64,000 nucleotides of DNA from Sanyastnella coralliicola (GCF_030845195.1 NZ_CP132543.1:1505501-1569500), one strand, 5' to 3'. Positions 17,192 to 26,145 are shown, counted from the first letter of the stretch. Made by a program: numbers and translations. Notes: a model not told the origin generated them from the sequence alone.

Positions 17192-18031
17192 ATGAACAGA
17201 AAAGACTTTTTACGAAAGAGCGTCCTTGGCGTTGCCGCCGGAAGTTTGGCCTTCGCTGGACGTGCATTTACAAATAAGCAGAACACTAAAAACAACAAAC
17301 CCATGGATACAAAGACAGCTCAATACACTTTCCACGCTGCTGACAGCCGTGGACATGCGAATCACGGATGGTTGAATAGTCACCATTCATTCAGCTTTGC
17401 GAGTTACCATAACCCAGAGCGAATGCATTTTGGAACGCTTCGTGTGCTTAACGATGATACCGTTGACGCAGGAATGGGCTTTGGAAAGCATCCGCATGAG
17501 AATATGGAAATCGTAAGTATTCCGTTGCAAGGAGATTTGGAACACCAAGATAGCATGGGGAATTCCTCTGTCATTCGTCAGGGAGATGTTCAGATCATGT
17601 CTGCAGGTACTGGAGTTTACCACTCAGAGTACAATAAGAGCAAAGAAGATCTAGTAAAGTTCCTTCAGATATGGGTATTCCCGAAGGAACGTAACATTGA
17701 ACCACGATATGATCAGAAGAGTTACCCAGCTGAAGATCGTCAGAACCGATTCCAACGTGTGGTAAGTCCTGAAGAAGATGGTTCCATCTGGATTAACCAG
17801 GATGCGTACTTCTCATTGGGGAACTTCGAAGCAGGAAAATCAACGAAATATGATATCGCACGGAAAGGAAACGGAGTGTATGCCTTCTTGATTAAAGGGA
17901 AAGCCACAATTGATGGTCATGAACTCTCAGAGCGCGATGCACTGGGCGTTTCGGAAACCAATCAACTAGACATTCAGTTCTCAGAAGATAGTGAGCTATT
18001 GCTCCTAGACGTGCCGATGGGCCTACGCTGA
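17192..18031 (+). CDS. Pirin-family protein with Tat-like signal peptide
   Basis: 279 aa. Residues ~45-279 are a YhhW/pirin bicupin: metal site HPHENMEI and the YHSEYN region in the first cupin. E. coli YhhW has quercetinase activity; family functions differ. Unusually the N-terminus is a signal-like segment with a twin-arginine-like motif (NRKDFLRKSV) and a hydrophobic stretch. This would export a normally cytosolic family through Tat as a folded metalloprotein. An internal Met at residue 38 could be an alternative cytosolic start. Starts 2 nt after the nitroreductase stop. Confidence 0.85.
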   Translation: MNRKDFLRKSVLGVAAGSLAFAGRAFTNKQNTKNNKPMDTKTAQYTFHAADSRGHANHGWLNSHHSFSFASYHNPERMHFGTLRVLNDDTVDAGMGFGKHPHENMEIVSIPLQGDLEHQDSMGNSSVIRQGDVQIMSAGTGVYHSEYNKSKEDLVKFLQIWVFPKERNIEPRYDQKSYPAEDRQNRFQRVVSPEEDGSIWINQDAYFSLGNFEAGKSTKYDIARKGNGVYAFLIKGKATIDGHELSERDALGVSETNQLDIQFSEDSELLLLDVPMGLR

Positions 18032-18733
18032 GAGCTTATTTAATTCGATGACGAGTCGACGCTTAGCCACAGGAAGCAAGGTCTCTGTGAGCGGAAAAGC
18101 GAACTCAGTTCGAATTAAGAAAGTCGCAGGATTAGGAAGCTCTCTGAAGTTTCGGATCAGTTCAGTCTTGATCGTTTCGAAGCTCTCAGAGAGCTTTTTT
18201 GGTCTAGAAGCGATCAATTCCGTTTCTAATCGATGATACCCTTCATTCGCCGCTTGTAAACGACTCATGAGGAAACGAGACAAGAATACCTCTTTCTTGG
18301 GTTCATTGTACAAGAAGAGGTAGCCTTCATTACGGTACAGAGGCATAACACCAATGGGAGTGAAGAACATATGCTCTTCCACCATTTCATAGATTGATTT
18401 ACCCTCTTGAAGCATCTTTTCTACATGAGGCACAGCGAATTGAATCATCTCTTCGAGGTAATTGTCGAGCTCCGGCATGCTGTTTAAGGCCCTATAAATC
18501 AAGCGCATCTTTTTCATGTCAAAGCCAACCAAATCTTTGTCTAGTAGATCATTCATTTGCTGACGATCGGCCTCTAACTTGTTGAGATTCTGATGTTGGG
18601 TAATCAGCTGAGACAAAGCAGGGTAGAGTCTACTGTTGCGGAACTCTTGTTTGATTCGCTGTACCCAAGCAAGAAATAAGTATTGCTTGTATTCGGCATC
18701 GATAATGCCATCGGTGATCCAATGTTCATTCAT
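18023..18733 (-). CDS. Conserved hypothetical protein, all-helical
   Basis: 236 aa, no signal peptide or membrane span. Strongly helical, rich in Leu/Glu/Arg/Gln. A segment FTPIGVMPLYRNEGYLFL mid-protein interrupts the helices. Its 3' end overlaps the convergent pirin gene by 9 bp. I recognise it only as a Bacteroidota hypothetical. Confidence 0.7.
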   Translation of the reverse strand: MNEHWITDGIIDAEYKQYLFLAWVQRIKQEFRNSRLYPALSQLITQHQNLNKLEADRQQMNDLLDKDLVGFDMKKMRLIYRALNSMPELDNYLEEMIQFAVPHVEKMLQEGKSIYEMVEEHMFFTPIGVMPLYRNEGYLFLYNEPKKEVFLSRFLMSRLQAANEGYHRLETELIASRPKKLSESFETIKTELIRNFRELPNPATFLIRTEFAFPLTETLLPVAKRRLVIELNKLSA

Positions 18734-18837
18734 AGGGATAATGCGCTGGGTCTATTGATTTAACGGGAGATAGACGCAAAAAGTTATTGATTCGATGGAT
18801 GTCCAGTAGCGCGTGTTAACAACAATTGGAATGTCTG

Positions 18838-18845
18838 TACCTTTG
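18838..18845 (+). promoter_or_regulatory. -7 box for the DUF6913-dapA operon
   Basis: TACCTTTG about 30 nt upstream of the ATG at 18875. No clear -33 TTG at standard spacing. Confidence 0.45.
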
Positions 18846-18874
18846 CACCCCGCTTGAAGCGGTATTTTTGGGAT

Positions 18875-19429
18875 ATGGCGATTGTACAACGAATGAAGGA
18901 GAAGGCCGGGAAGTATTTCCTGGAACGTGAGCAACCAGCTCAGCGCGAACGCACAGGCACGAATCTGTCCAATGCGAACAGCGTTGCCTTCCTTTATGAA
19001 GACAAAGATGAAGCCTATTTCAAGCAAATTCAACGCCTCGTACGTTTTGTTCATGAGGAATATGGAGTGCGCAGAGCATGTGCCTTGGGTTATGTAGATA
19101 AGCCAACGAAGCAGCTGCCTATTTATCAGCTACAAAAGCTTGAATACATGTATTTTACAAAGGGTGACCTCAACTGGCACATGAAGCCTAAAGTGAACCT
19201 GATGAACTTCCTACAAGAGCCTTTTGATATACTTATTGATTTGCGATTGAGCCCTTCAGTTCCCCTTGATTATATTCTTCGTCATTCGAAGGCGAAAATG
19301 AAAGCAGGCGCCTCATTAAGCGGTGCAGAAGAGATGTACGACTTCTCACTAGAAGTTCAGTCTGGATGCAGCTTGGATGAATATTGGAAGCAAATAAACT
19401 TTTACCTCTCAAACCTTACTCTGAAATGA
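18875..19429 (+). CDS. DUF6913-type conserved protein upstream of dapA
   Basis: 184 aa from the ATG at 18875 (a TTG at 18854 would add seven residues). Cytosolic, mixed alpha/beta. The motifs FTKGDLNWHMKPK and FDILIDL resemble the DUF6913 family of Bacteroidota, which I recall as commonly preceding dapA. Overlaps dapA by 4 bp, implying translational coupling and perhaps a link to lysine/peptidoglycan precursor synthesis, though no function is established. Confidence 0.72.
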   Translation: MAIVQRMKEKAGKYFLEREQPAQRERTGTNLSNANSVAFLYEDKDEAYFKQIQRLVRFVHEEYGVRRACALGYVDKPTKQLPIYQLQKLEYMYFTKGDLNWHMKPKVNLMNFLQEPFDILIDLRLSPSVPLDYILRHSKAKMKAGASLSGAEEMYDFSLEVQSGCSLDEYWKQINFYLSNLTLK

Positions 19430-20301
19430 TCGATCTCAGCGGACTAGGAGTTGCCATGGTCACTCCCTTCACTGCCGATGGAAACATTGATTTTACCGGA
19501 CTTAAGAACCTTACCGAGCACCTAATCGAAGGTGGTGTAGATGTTCTGGTAGTTCAAGGTACTACCGGTGAATCACCTGCGCTCACTTCTGATGAAAAGC
19601 GCAAAGTGCTTGATTACGTGTTAGATGTGAATCAAGGGAGAACGAAAGTTGCCTTCGGTATCGGGGGGAATAGCACTTCGATGGTCGTGGATCAAATGAA
19701 GTCATTCAATGCTGATGGTGTTTCTGCGATACTATCGGTAAGTCCATATTATAACAAGCCTACGCAAGCTGGTATTGTTGCTCACTATCAGGCTATCGCC
19801 GAAGCGGCACCGGCTCCAATTATACTTTACAACGTTCCAGGAAGAACCGGATCGAATATGCTGGCTGATACTACATTAGCGCTCGCAGAGCACGAGAACA
19901 TTGCAGCCATGAAAGAGGCGAGTGGTGATCTTTCTCAAATCGAAGAGATCATTGAATATAAGCCATCAAACTTCCAAGTGATCTCGGGAGATGATGGATT
20001 GACATTACCAATGATCGCACTAGGTGCTGAAGGATTGATTTCCGTAGTTGGTAACGCCTACCCAGCTGAATTCGGTAAGATGGTTCATACCGCGATGAAA
20101 GGTGACCTAGATATAGCTAAGCCGATTCACTTCCAATTCAAACGCATGATCGAACTGCTTTTCGTAGAAGGAAACCCAGGTGGGGTGAAGGAGGTTCTCA
20201 AGCATCTGAACATCTGTGACCACCACATGAGACTGCCACTATTACCAGTCTCTGAAAAGACGAAAGCAGCACTGATCGCAGAAGCGAATAACATCGCCTA
20301 A
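19426..20301 (+). CDS. dapA: 4-hydroxy-tetrahydrodipicolinate synthase
   Basis: 291 aa. Condenses pyruvate with aspartate semialdehyde in the DAP/lysine pathway. Schiff-base Lys163 (AAMKEASG), catalytic Tyr135 (YNVPGRTG) and the GTTGE loop at 45-49 are all present. The ATG at 19426 overlaps the preceding stop by 4 bp and gives the standard length. A weak hairpin (20309-20336) and a heptamer array follow before the convergent transketolase gene. Confidence 0.96.
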   Translation: MIDLSGLGVAMVTPFTADGNIDFTGLKNLTEHLIEGGVDVLVVQGTTGESPALTSDEKRKVLDYVLDVNQGRTKVAFGIGGNSTSMVVDQMKSFNADGVSAILSVSPYYNKPTQAGIVAHYQAIAEAAPAPIILYNVPGRTGSNMLADTTLALAEHENIAAMKEASGDLSQIEEIIEYKPSNFQVISGDDGLTLPMIALGAEGLISVVGNAYPAEFGKMVHTAMKGDLDIAKPIHFQFKRMIELLFVEGNPGGVKEVLKHLNICDHHMRLPLLPVSEKTKAALIAEANNIA

Positions 20302-20308
20302 GAAAAGA

Positions 20309-20336
20309 AAAAGGCGCCCTTTCGGGACACCTTTAT
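20309..20336 (+). terminator. Imperfect terminator hairpin after dapA
   Basis: AAAGG.G.CCC / GGG.C.CCTTT stem with internal mismatches and a TTTC loop, T-rich tail. Could serve both convergent genes. Confidence 0.5.
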
Positions 20337-20340
20337 TGTA

Positions 20341-20403
20341 TGCGGTATGCGGTAAGCAGTATGCAGTGGCTCTTAGGCCTTAAGCCATAGGCCATAAGCC
20401 TAT
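20341..20403. repeat. Heptamer-period intergenic array A
   Basis: Nine consecutive degenerate 7-mers in one phase with pattern nGCnnTA: TGCGGTA TGCGGTA, then AGCAGTA, TGCAGTG, GCTCTTA, GGCCTTA, AGCCATA, GGCCATA, AGCCTAT. Lies between convergent dapA and the transketolase C-terminal gene; the second half is largely self-complementary. Confidence 0.8.
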
Positions 20404-21366
20404 TTAAGCTATTGCTTTCCGCGAAATCACTTTCTCCGCCTTCGCAATGATGCTTTCAGCGTTCAATCCGTATTTCTCCATCAATTGAGCTGGAGTTCCA
20501 CTTTCACCGAATGAATCGTTTACTGCCACGAATTCAGTTGGAGTTGGGGCGTGTGTAGAAAGCGCTTGTGCTACTGAACCTCCTAGTCCACCGAGGACTT
20601 GGTGTTCTTCAGCTACTACTACGGCGCCTGTCTTTTTCGCTGAACGTACGATCGCTTCTTCATCCAACGGCTTGATGGTGTGGATGTTGATGATCTCAGC
20701 GCTAATTCCTTTTTCTGCGAGTGCTTTTCCAGCCTCAAGAGCTTCCCATACAAGGTGACCTGTAGCGATGATTGTCACATCAGTTCCTTCGTTGAGCATT
20801 AGTGCTTTGCCAATGATGAATTCTTGATCTTCTGGAATGAAGATTGGCACTTTCGGACGACCGAATCGCAGGTAAACTGGACCTTCGTGCTCAGCAATAG
20901 CAATCGTAGCTGCTTTCGTCTGGTTGAAGTCACAAGGGTTGATAACCGTCATGTGTGGTAGCATCTTCATCATACCAACATCCTCCAAGATTTGGTGCGT
21001 TGCACCGTCTTCTCCGAGGGTAAGTCCGGCGTGAGATGCACAGATCTTCACGTTCTTACCGCTGTAAGCAATTGACTGGCGGATTTGATCGTAAACTCGT
21101 CCTGTAGAGAAGTTTGCGAAGGTTCCTGTGAAAGGAATCTTGCCACCGATAGTCATACCAGCAGCCAAGCCCATCATGTTAGCTTCAGCAATACCTACTT
21201 GGAAGAAACGGTCAGGAAATTCATCCTGAAAAGCATTCATTTTCAAACTCCCTGTCAAGTCAGCACAGAGGGCTACGACGTTCGGGTTGCTCTTTCCTAG
21301 TTCAAGAAGCCCTTCTCCAAATCCAGAGCGGGTATCTTTCTTGCCGAGTACAGGATATTCTTTCAT
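20404..21366 (-). CDS. Transketolase, C-terminal subunit
   Basis: 320 aa. Carries the pyrimidine-binding (Pyr) and C-terminal domains of transketolase, the half that pairs with the TPP-pyrophosphate-binding half encoded at 22770-23615. Visible: the Pyr-domain motif [22 protein letters not shown], and the C-terminal domain [15 protein letters not shown]. Works in the non-oxidative pentose phosphate pathway. Such two-gene transketolases are common in Bacteroidota and archaea, and the halves are normally adjacent; here a von Willebrand A gene intervenes. Confidence 0.93.
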   Translation of the reverse strand: MKEYPVLGKKDTRSGFGEGLLELGKSNPNVVALCADLTGSLKMNAFQDEFPDRFFQVGIAEANMMGLAAGMTIGGKIPFTGTFANFSTGRVYDQIRQSIAYSGKNVKICASHAGLTLGEDGATHQILEDVGMMKMLPHMTVINPCDFNQTKAATIAIAEHEGPVYLRFGRPKVPIFIPEDQEFIIGKALMLNEGTDVTIIATGHLVWEALEAGKALAEKGISAEIINIHTIKPLDEEAIVRSAKKTGAVVVAEEHQVLGGLGGSVAQALSTHAPTPTEFVAVNDSFGESGTPAQLMEKYGLNAESIIAKAEKVISRKAIA

Positions 21367-21380
21367 GTCGAGAAATTAAT

Positions 21381-22736
21381 TCAATTCAGGTTAATGGTTG
21401 TATTGCTTCCAGAGGAAATTGTGAACTCTTTTTCAATAGTGTAAAGTGTCTGGTTCGAACTGCGTGATCTGAAGATCAACTTGTACTTGCCAGGCTGTAA
21501 TATGTAACGACCACTTGGGTCGCCTTCATCGAACTTAATTGCTTGAATTAGTTCGTTCTTTTCAATAAGGTAAATGCCGCCAAAGCCCATTGTTCCTGTA
21601 TTGAGCATGAGCCTGCCAGGCGAAGGGATAGCGATGCGGGTTTCGTCGTTCGGTTTGATCTCTACATTATCTAGATGGATGCGAGGTGTAGTAAGAATCT
21701 CGAGGTCATAGCTTCCAGCCAAGTAACGTTGTTTGCTATCAAAGGGTTGGTGATGCACAACATCACAATCCCTTCGGACGATGCATTGAAGTGATTCATA
21801 TTCAGAACGACCGGAGAATTCAAACTTCAAGAATCCCTGTGCAGCAGGGATGTCGAATTCAGTGTGTTGACCAGGTGTGACGCGAAGGTCTGTGACTTCA
21901 ATTGTCGGGATGGTATGCACAACAGCACGATAAGTAGGGAGCGGATCAAGAGACAAGGTATCTGGATTGCCCACCTTATTCAACGTGTGTACAAAGTTGT
22001 AGAGGTTTTCTCCGGTGTTCTGATCGTACAAGCTGATCCCTACATTCGTTTCCTTCGGCTCATTTTGATCATCCATCAAGTTGAATTGTACACTGGTATT
22101 GTTCAGAGCCTGAGTGATGACGATATCTAAGACCGTTTCAAAGGTCTCCTTATTCGTGGCGTCAAAGTAATTTCCGACACATTCGAAGGTAGACTTGTAT
22201 TTCTCATCAAGGCCAATGCCGATAACGAAAGGTTTGACGATGATGTTCTTTTCTTGTAGTGCTCTTGAAACGGCGCAAGGGTCTTCATCACAGGCTTCGA
22301 TTCCGTCTGTAATCAGGATGATGATGTTTCTACAATCCTCGCAGTCAGTGAAGTCTCCTGCAGCTTTCTCCAGGGATCTCGCGATAGGAGTGGTGCCTTT
22401 AGGAGTAATTCGTGATAGCTCTTTCTTGATTACGAGGTTGTTTCCACTTGAGATGGGAACAACCAGCTGGGTATCGTCACAATCTTGTTGACCTGGAATG
22501 TGTACTGTTTGATGTCCATACACACGCAAGCCCAGCTCTAGATTTTCGATTCCGTAGAGCTCTTCAAGAGATTGTGATAGAAGGGAAGTAGCGGTATTGA
22601 TCTTGCGTTCGCTTTCCCAATATCCATTCATGCTATTGGAAGCATCGAAGACAAAAAGGATACGCGTAGTCTGGGCTTCCGCGCTAGCGAAAGTCAAACT
22701 AAGGATCAATATGGCGATCAGTTGGAGTTGCTTCAT
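21381..22736 (-). CDS. Secreted von Willebrand factor A-domain protein
   Basis: 451 aa from the Met at 22736 (another Met five codons earlier is possible). Signal peptide ends near FASAEAQ. The VWA domain covers about residues 25-215, with the MIDAS motif DASNSMNG, Thr in TPKGTTPIAR and Asp in LITDGIEACDED, and cysteines in pairs. The ~230-residue C-terminal part is beta-rich with three or four carboxypeptidase-regulatory/Ig-like repeats. No T9SS tail, so likely periplasmic or outer-membrane bound. It sits 14 nt upstream of one transketolase half and 33 nt downstream of the other. Its signal-peptide codons contain an exact dispersed 16-mer. Confidence 0.83.
   Translation of the reverse strand: MKQLQLIAILILSLTFASAEAQTTRILFVFDASNSMNGYWESERKINTATSLLSQSLEELYGIENLELGLRVYGHQTVHIPGQQDCDDTQLVVPISSGNNLVIKKELSRITPKGTTPIARSLEKAAGDFTDCEDCRNIIILITDGIEACDEDPCAVSRALQEKNIIVKPFVIGIGLDEKYKSTFECVGNYFDATNKETFETVLDIVITQALNNTSVQFNLMDDQNEPKETNVGISLYDQNTGENLYNFVHTLNKVGNPDTLSLDPLPTYRAVVHTIPTIEVTDLRVTPGQHTEFDIPAAQGFLKFEFSGRSEYESLQCIVRRDCDVVHHQPFDSKQRYLAGSYDLEILTTPRIHLDNVEIKPNDETRIAIPSPGRLMLNTGTMGFGGIYLIEKNELIQAIKFDEGDPSGRYILQPGKYKLIFRSRSSNQTLYTIEKEFTISSGSNTTINLN
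22677..22692 (+). repeat. Dispersed 16-mer, exact copy 2 (in VWA gene)
   Basis: TTCCGCGCTAGCGAAA on the + strand; on the coding strand it reads in frame as Phe-Ala-Ser-Ala-Glu inside the signal peptide. Confidence 0.85.
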
Positions 22737-22769
22737 GCCTGATCGGTGCAAAACCGATGCCAGAAGAGA

Positions 22770-23615
22770 TTAGTAATCTCCGAGCGTTTCTTCTAGTTGT
22801 GTAAGGGCAGAGGCAAGTTGCTCGTCGTTTGGAGCTACACCGTGCCATTTGTGTGTTCCTTCCATGAAGTCAACACCTTTACCCATATCAGTAGTCATTA
22901 GGATGATGATCGGCTTTCCTTGTCCGGTCATTCCTTTGGCTTCTGCCAAGGTTGATTTGATCGCATCGATATTATGTCCGTCCATTTCAAGAACAGTCCA
23001 ACCGAATGCTTCCCACTTCGCACGCAAATCACCGAGGGTCATTACTTCATCAGTTGAACCATCGATTTGCTGCTTGTTGTAGTCAACGGTAGAGATGATG
23101 TTGTCAATCTTGTGGTGCGCTGCGTACATCGCTGCTTCCCAGATCTGACCTTCCTGTAACTCACCGTCTCCGTGTAGAGTGAATATAAGGCTATTATCTC
23201 CATTCAATTTCTTCGTTTGCGCAGCACCAAGAGCTACACTTAGTCCCTGACCCAACGATCCTGATGCTACACGGATACCTGGCAATCCTTCTTCAGTTGC
23301 TGGGTGCCCTTGCAGACGTGTATCAATCTTACGGAAGGTAGCCAACTCAGCTACAGGGAAGAACCCTTTACGCGCTAGCGTAGAATACCAAACCGGTGAA
23401 ATGTGTCCATTAGAAAGGAAGAATAGGTCTTCGCCATTTCCGTCCATATGGAACTCCGGTGCTTTGGTGTTCATGGTATCAAAATAGAGTGTCACAAGGA
23501 AGTCAGTACATCCAAGTGAACCGCCCGGGTGGCCCGAGCTTGCGCCGTGTACCATACGTACGATGTCACGACGAACTTGAGAAGCGATCGATTGAAGTTC
23601 AGGTGTGTTGCTCAT
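22770..23615 (-). CDS. Transketolase, N-terminal subunit
   Basis: 281 aa, the TPP pyrophosphate-binding half. The TPP motif GDGELQEGQIWEA and the conserved opening HGASSGHPGGSLG are clear. It must pair with the C-terminal subunit encoded at 20404-21366 on the same strand. Probably the first gene of a three-gene operon (N half, VWA protein, C half) whose promoter lies in the repeat-rich gap at 23616-23896. Confidence 0.93.
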   Translation of the reverse strand: MSNTPELQSIASQVRRDIVRMVHGASSGHPGGSLGCTDFLVTLYFDTMNTKAPEFHMDGNGEDLFFLSNGHISPVWYSTLARKGFFPVAELATFRKIDTRLQGHPATEEGLPGIRVASGSLGQGLSVALGAAQTKKLNGDNSLIFTLHGDGELQEGQIWEAAMYAAHHKIDNIISTVDYNKQQIDGSTDEVMTLGDLRAKWEAFGWTVLEMDGHNIDAIKSTLAEAKGMTGQGKPIIILMTTDMGKGVDFMEGTHKWHGVAPNDEQLASALTQLEETLGDY

Positions 23616-23697
23616 AACTCTAGAGATATCGCCAACAAAGGTACTCCTTCACTTTCGGGTGATTGGTAGATGTTTAAAACTTCTTTGAAAGTTCTGA

Positions 23698-23732
23698 ATT
23701 CCGGCGTCCGGCGTCCGGCATCAGGCGTCTGT
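23698..23732. repeat. Heptamer-period intergenic array B, left arm
   Basis: Five in-phase 7-mers of type CGTCCGG (ATTCCGG CGTCCGG, CGTCCGG, CATCAGG, CGTCTGT). Complementary to the right arm at 23809-23836. Confidence 0.75.
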
Positions 23733-23808
23733 TTGAATGTTTCTAGACTAGTCGGATGAGTGTGATTTGGATGTTGATCAAAACACGAGAAAACAAAAAG
23801 AAAAATCA

Positions 23809-23836
23809 CGGATGCCGGATGGCGGACGGCGGTACC
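23809..23836. repeat. Heptamer-period intergenic array B, right arm
   Basis: Four in-phase 7-mers CGGATGC, CGGATGG, CGGACGG, CGGTACC. An imperfect inverted copy of the left arm 76 nt away, allowing a large stem-loop in the divergent gap before ychF. Confidence 0.75.
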
Positions 23837-23868
23837 CAACGAGTGCGCTCCCTGCGTCCTGAAAAGAT

Positions 23869-23876
23869 TATCTTTG
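23869..23876 (+). promoter_or_regulatory. -7 box for ychF
   Basis: TATCTTTG, a perfect TAnnTTTG match, 20 nt before the ATG at 23897. Confidence 0.6.
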
Positions 23877-23896
23877 CCGACAGTTTAATTACAACT

Positions 23897-24994
23897 ATGG
23901 CACTAAAATGTGGAATTGTCGGACTACCAAATGTTGGGAAATCGACGCTTTTCAATTGTCTATCAAACGCTAAAGCTCAGAGTGCAAACTTCCCGTTCTG
24001 TACGATTGAGCCGAATCTTGGAGTGATTACCGTTCCAGATGAGCGCCTCAATAAGCTGTCTGAGATTGTTCAGCCTCAGAACCTTGTACCAACTACAGTG
24101 GAGATCGTTGATATCGCCGGGTTGGTGAAAGGGGCGAGTAAGGGTGAAGGACTCGGAAATAAGTTCTTGGCGAACATTCGTGAGACCGATGCGATCATTC
24201 ACGTGCTTCGTTGTTTTGATGACGGAAATGTAGTTCACGTTGATGGGAGCGTAGATCCAGTGCGCGATAAGGAGATCATTGATACTGAGCTTCAGTTGAA
24301 AGATCTTGAAACGATTGGCACTCGCGTGGAAAAGGCAGCTCGTGCAGCGAAGACAGGAGATAAGGAAGCACAGAAGCAGATGGATTTCTACAACCGCGTG
24401 ATTGCTACACTTGAAAATGGGCAATCAGCACGTACTGTAGAAGTGGAGGAAAGTGAAGAGCCATTGATGAAAGAGCTTCAGCTGTTGACGTCGAAGCCAA
24501 TTCTATACTTGTGCAATGTTGATGAAGGTTCGGTTGTCAACGGTAACCAATACGTTGATCAGGTAAAGGCTGCAGTTGCTGCTGAGGATGCTGAAGTGCT
24601 CATTATTGGTGCGGCTATTGAAGCGGACATTGCTGAACTAGACGATCAAGAAGAGCGCGATATGTTCTTGGCAGACATCGGTTTGGAAGAGCCTGGCGTA
24701 GCGAAGTTGATCAAATCGGCTTACAATCTATTGAAGCTTCAGACATACTTCACTGCAGGTGAAAAAGAAGTTCGCGCTTGGACAATCAAGCGTGGATTCA
24801 CAGCTCCACAAGCAGCTGGGGTAATCCACACTGATTTCGAAAAAGGATTCATTCGTGCTGAGGTAATTAAATATGATGACTACGTGTCATTGGGTTCCGA
24901 ACAAGCGGTGAAGGAAGCTGGAAAGCTGTCGGTTGAGGGGAAGGAGTACATCGTTCAGGATGGCGATATCATGCACTTCCGCTTCAATGTATAA
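23897..24994 (+). CDS. ychF: Redox-regulated ATPase YchF
   Basis: 365 aa from the ATG at 23897, matching the universal YchF length. An upstream in-frame ATG at 23756 would add 47 residues that run through the heptamer repeats and is rejected. P-loop GLPNVGKST at residues 9-17 and DIAGLVKGAS (G3). The usual NKxD motif is altered to the Obg-class NVDE (LCNVDEG), in keeping with ATP rather than GTP preference. C-terminal TGS-like domain. A ribosome-associated ATPase. Confidence 0.96.
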   Translation: MALKCGIVGLPNVGKSTLFNCLSNAKAQSANFPFCTIEPNLGVITVPDERLNKLSEIVQPQNLVPTTVEIVDIAGLVKGASKGEGLGNKFLANIRETDAIIHVLRCFDDGNVVHVDGSVDPVRDKEIIDTELQLKDLETIGTRVEKAARAAKTGDKEAQKQMDFYNRVIATLENGQSARTVEVEESEEPLMKELQLLTSKPILYLCNVDEGSVVNGNQYVDQVKAAVAAEDAEVLIIGAAIEADIAELDDQEERDMFLADIGLEEPGVAKLIKSAYNLLKLQTYFTAGEKEVRAWTIKRGFTAPQAAGVIHTDFEKGFIRAEVIKYDDYVSLGSEQAVKEAGKLSVEGKEYIVQDGDIMHFRFNV

Positions 24995-24998
24995 TTTC

Positions 24999-25481
24999 AT
25001 GCGCATCCTCGGATTCATTTCTTGTTGTTTGCTAGTTGTAGGCTTGATCAGCTGCACAGCTACAGGTGCTGAACAGGCTAGCGCCGAATCGGTAGTGCCT
25101 TCTGTACCTGCAAAAGAAGATGTGATTACTTCGATCAAAGCAACAATGCAAGCACAGGAAGAAGCCTGGAACAAAGGCGACCTAGACGCTTTCATGGATG
25201 GATACTGGGAGAGTGACTCCTTAATGTTTATTGGGAGTCGTGGATTGAATTATGGTTGGCAAACGACCCTTGACAATTACAAGAAGTCATATCCAAACCC
25301 AGAAGCCATGGGTAAGTTGAAATTCACCAACCTATACATGGATTTAGTAGATGAAAATTCTGCTCTGGTTATCGGACAATGGCAGTTATTCCGCACTCAA
25401 GACACACTTCAAGGCCATTATAGCTTAACCTGGACGATGAAGAACGGAGAATGGGTTATCATTGCAGACCATTCTAGTTAA
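24999..25481 (+). CDS. DUF4440 / SnoaL-like lipoprotein
   Basis: 160 aa from the Met at 24999; another Met four codons earlier overlaps the ychF stop. Lipoprotein signal ending GLISC. The mature domain is a DUF4440 NTF2-like fold: EEAWNKGDLDAFMDGYWESDSLMFIG is the typical first half. NTF2-like proteins bind small molecules; the ligand is unknown. Closely spaced after ychF and directly abutting the rhomboid gene, so the three are likely one transcript. Confidence 0.82.
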   Translation: MRILGFISCCLLVVGLISCTATGAEQASAESVVPSVPAKEDVITSIKATMQAQEEAWNKGDLDAFMDGYWESDSLMFIGSRGLNYGWQTTLDNYKKSYPNPEAMGKLKFTNLYMDLVDENSALVIGQWQLFRTQDTLQGHYSLTWTMKNGEWVIIADHSS

Positions 25482-26144
25482 ATGAGCCTTTCGATCACCA
25501 TCATCATCATCATCATTACTGTAGGTGCCAGCCTTTGGGCTTGGAATGACCGACAGAAATTGGATCAATGGATACTTAATCCATACCTCGTAGTGCACCA
25601 CAAACAATATTGGCGTGTGTTGACCCATGGTTTGATTCATAAGGATCAAATGCATTTGTTCTTCAACATGTTCGTCTTCTACAGTTTCGGCGAGATCTTA
25701 GAGTTGGTGTTCACAAATCGGAATGTTTTCATTCAAGGAACTGGTTCACGCGACTTCTGGGGCGAATCAACGGGCTTGAGTTACTTCATCATTCTCTACG
25801 TTGGAGCGATCATCGCAGCCACAATCCCAGGACTCGTCAAGCACAAAGATAACCCTGGGTACAACTCGCTAGGAGCCTCAGGAGCCGTTTCAGCAATCCT
25901 TATCGTTTACATTTTGATGTTTCCAACGCATCAATTGCTCCTGTTCTTTATCATCCCAATGCCAGCTTGGCTAGCAGGAGTGCTATTCTTCGTCTACGAG
26001 TCATACATGGCGAAACGCGGCGGAACAGGCATCGCTCACGACGCTCACCTATGGGGAGCACTATTTGGTGCAGCATTCATCACGATTCTTCGTCCGGATA
26101 TCTGGTGGCACTTTATCACAGAGCTACCATTCGTTGACGCTTAA
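25482..26144 (+). CDS. Rhomboid-family intramembrane serine protease
   Basis: 220 aa, about six hydrophobic helices. Catalytic Ser133 in GASG (131-134) and His189 in HDAHLWGALFG. The fold motif HLFFNMFVFYSFG sits in the L1 region, and the Asn/His of the oxyanion site are plausible there. Cleaves transmembrane substrates inside the inner membrane. Starts immediately after the DUF4440 stop. An ATC triplet run at about 25497-25517 encodes consecutive Ile in the first helix; being a triplet repeat it cannot shift frame. Confidence 0.93.
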   Translation: MSLSITIIIIIITVGASLWAWNDRQKLDQWILNPYLVVHHKQYWRVLTHGLIHKDQMHLFFNMFVFYSFGEILELVFTNRNVFIQGTGSRDFWGESTGLSYFIILYVGAIIAATIPGLVKHKDNPGYNSLGASGAVSAILIVYILMFPTHQLLLFFIIPMPAWLAGVLFFVYESYMAKRGGTGIAHDAHLWGALFGAAFITILRPDIWWHFITELPFVDA

Positions 26145-26145
26145 C

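Noticed and set aside
23612-23839. A 75-aa reading frame on the - strand and a 47-residue N-terminal extension of YchF on the + strand
   Set aside because: Both run through the heptamer repeats and have no protein-like composition; YchF has its normal length from 23897.
25494-25520. ATC microsatellite at the start of the rhomboid gene as a phase-variation switch
   Set aside because: Unit length is three, so gain or loss changes only the number of Ile residues and cannot switch the gene off.
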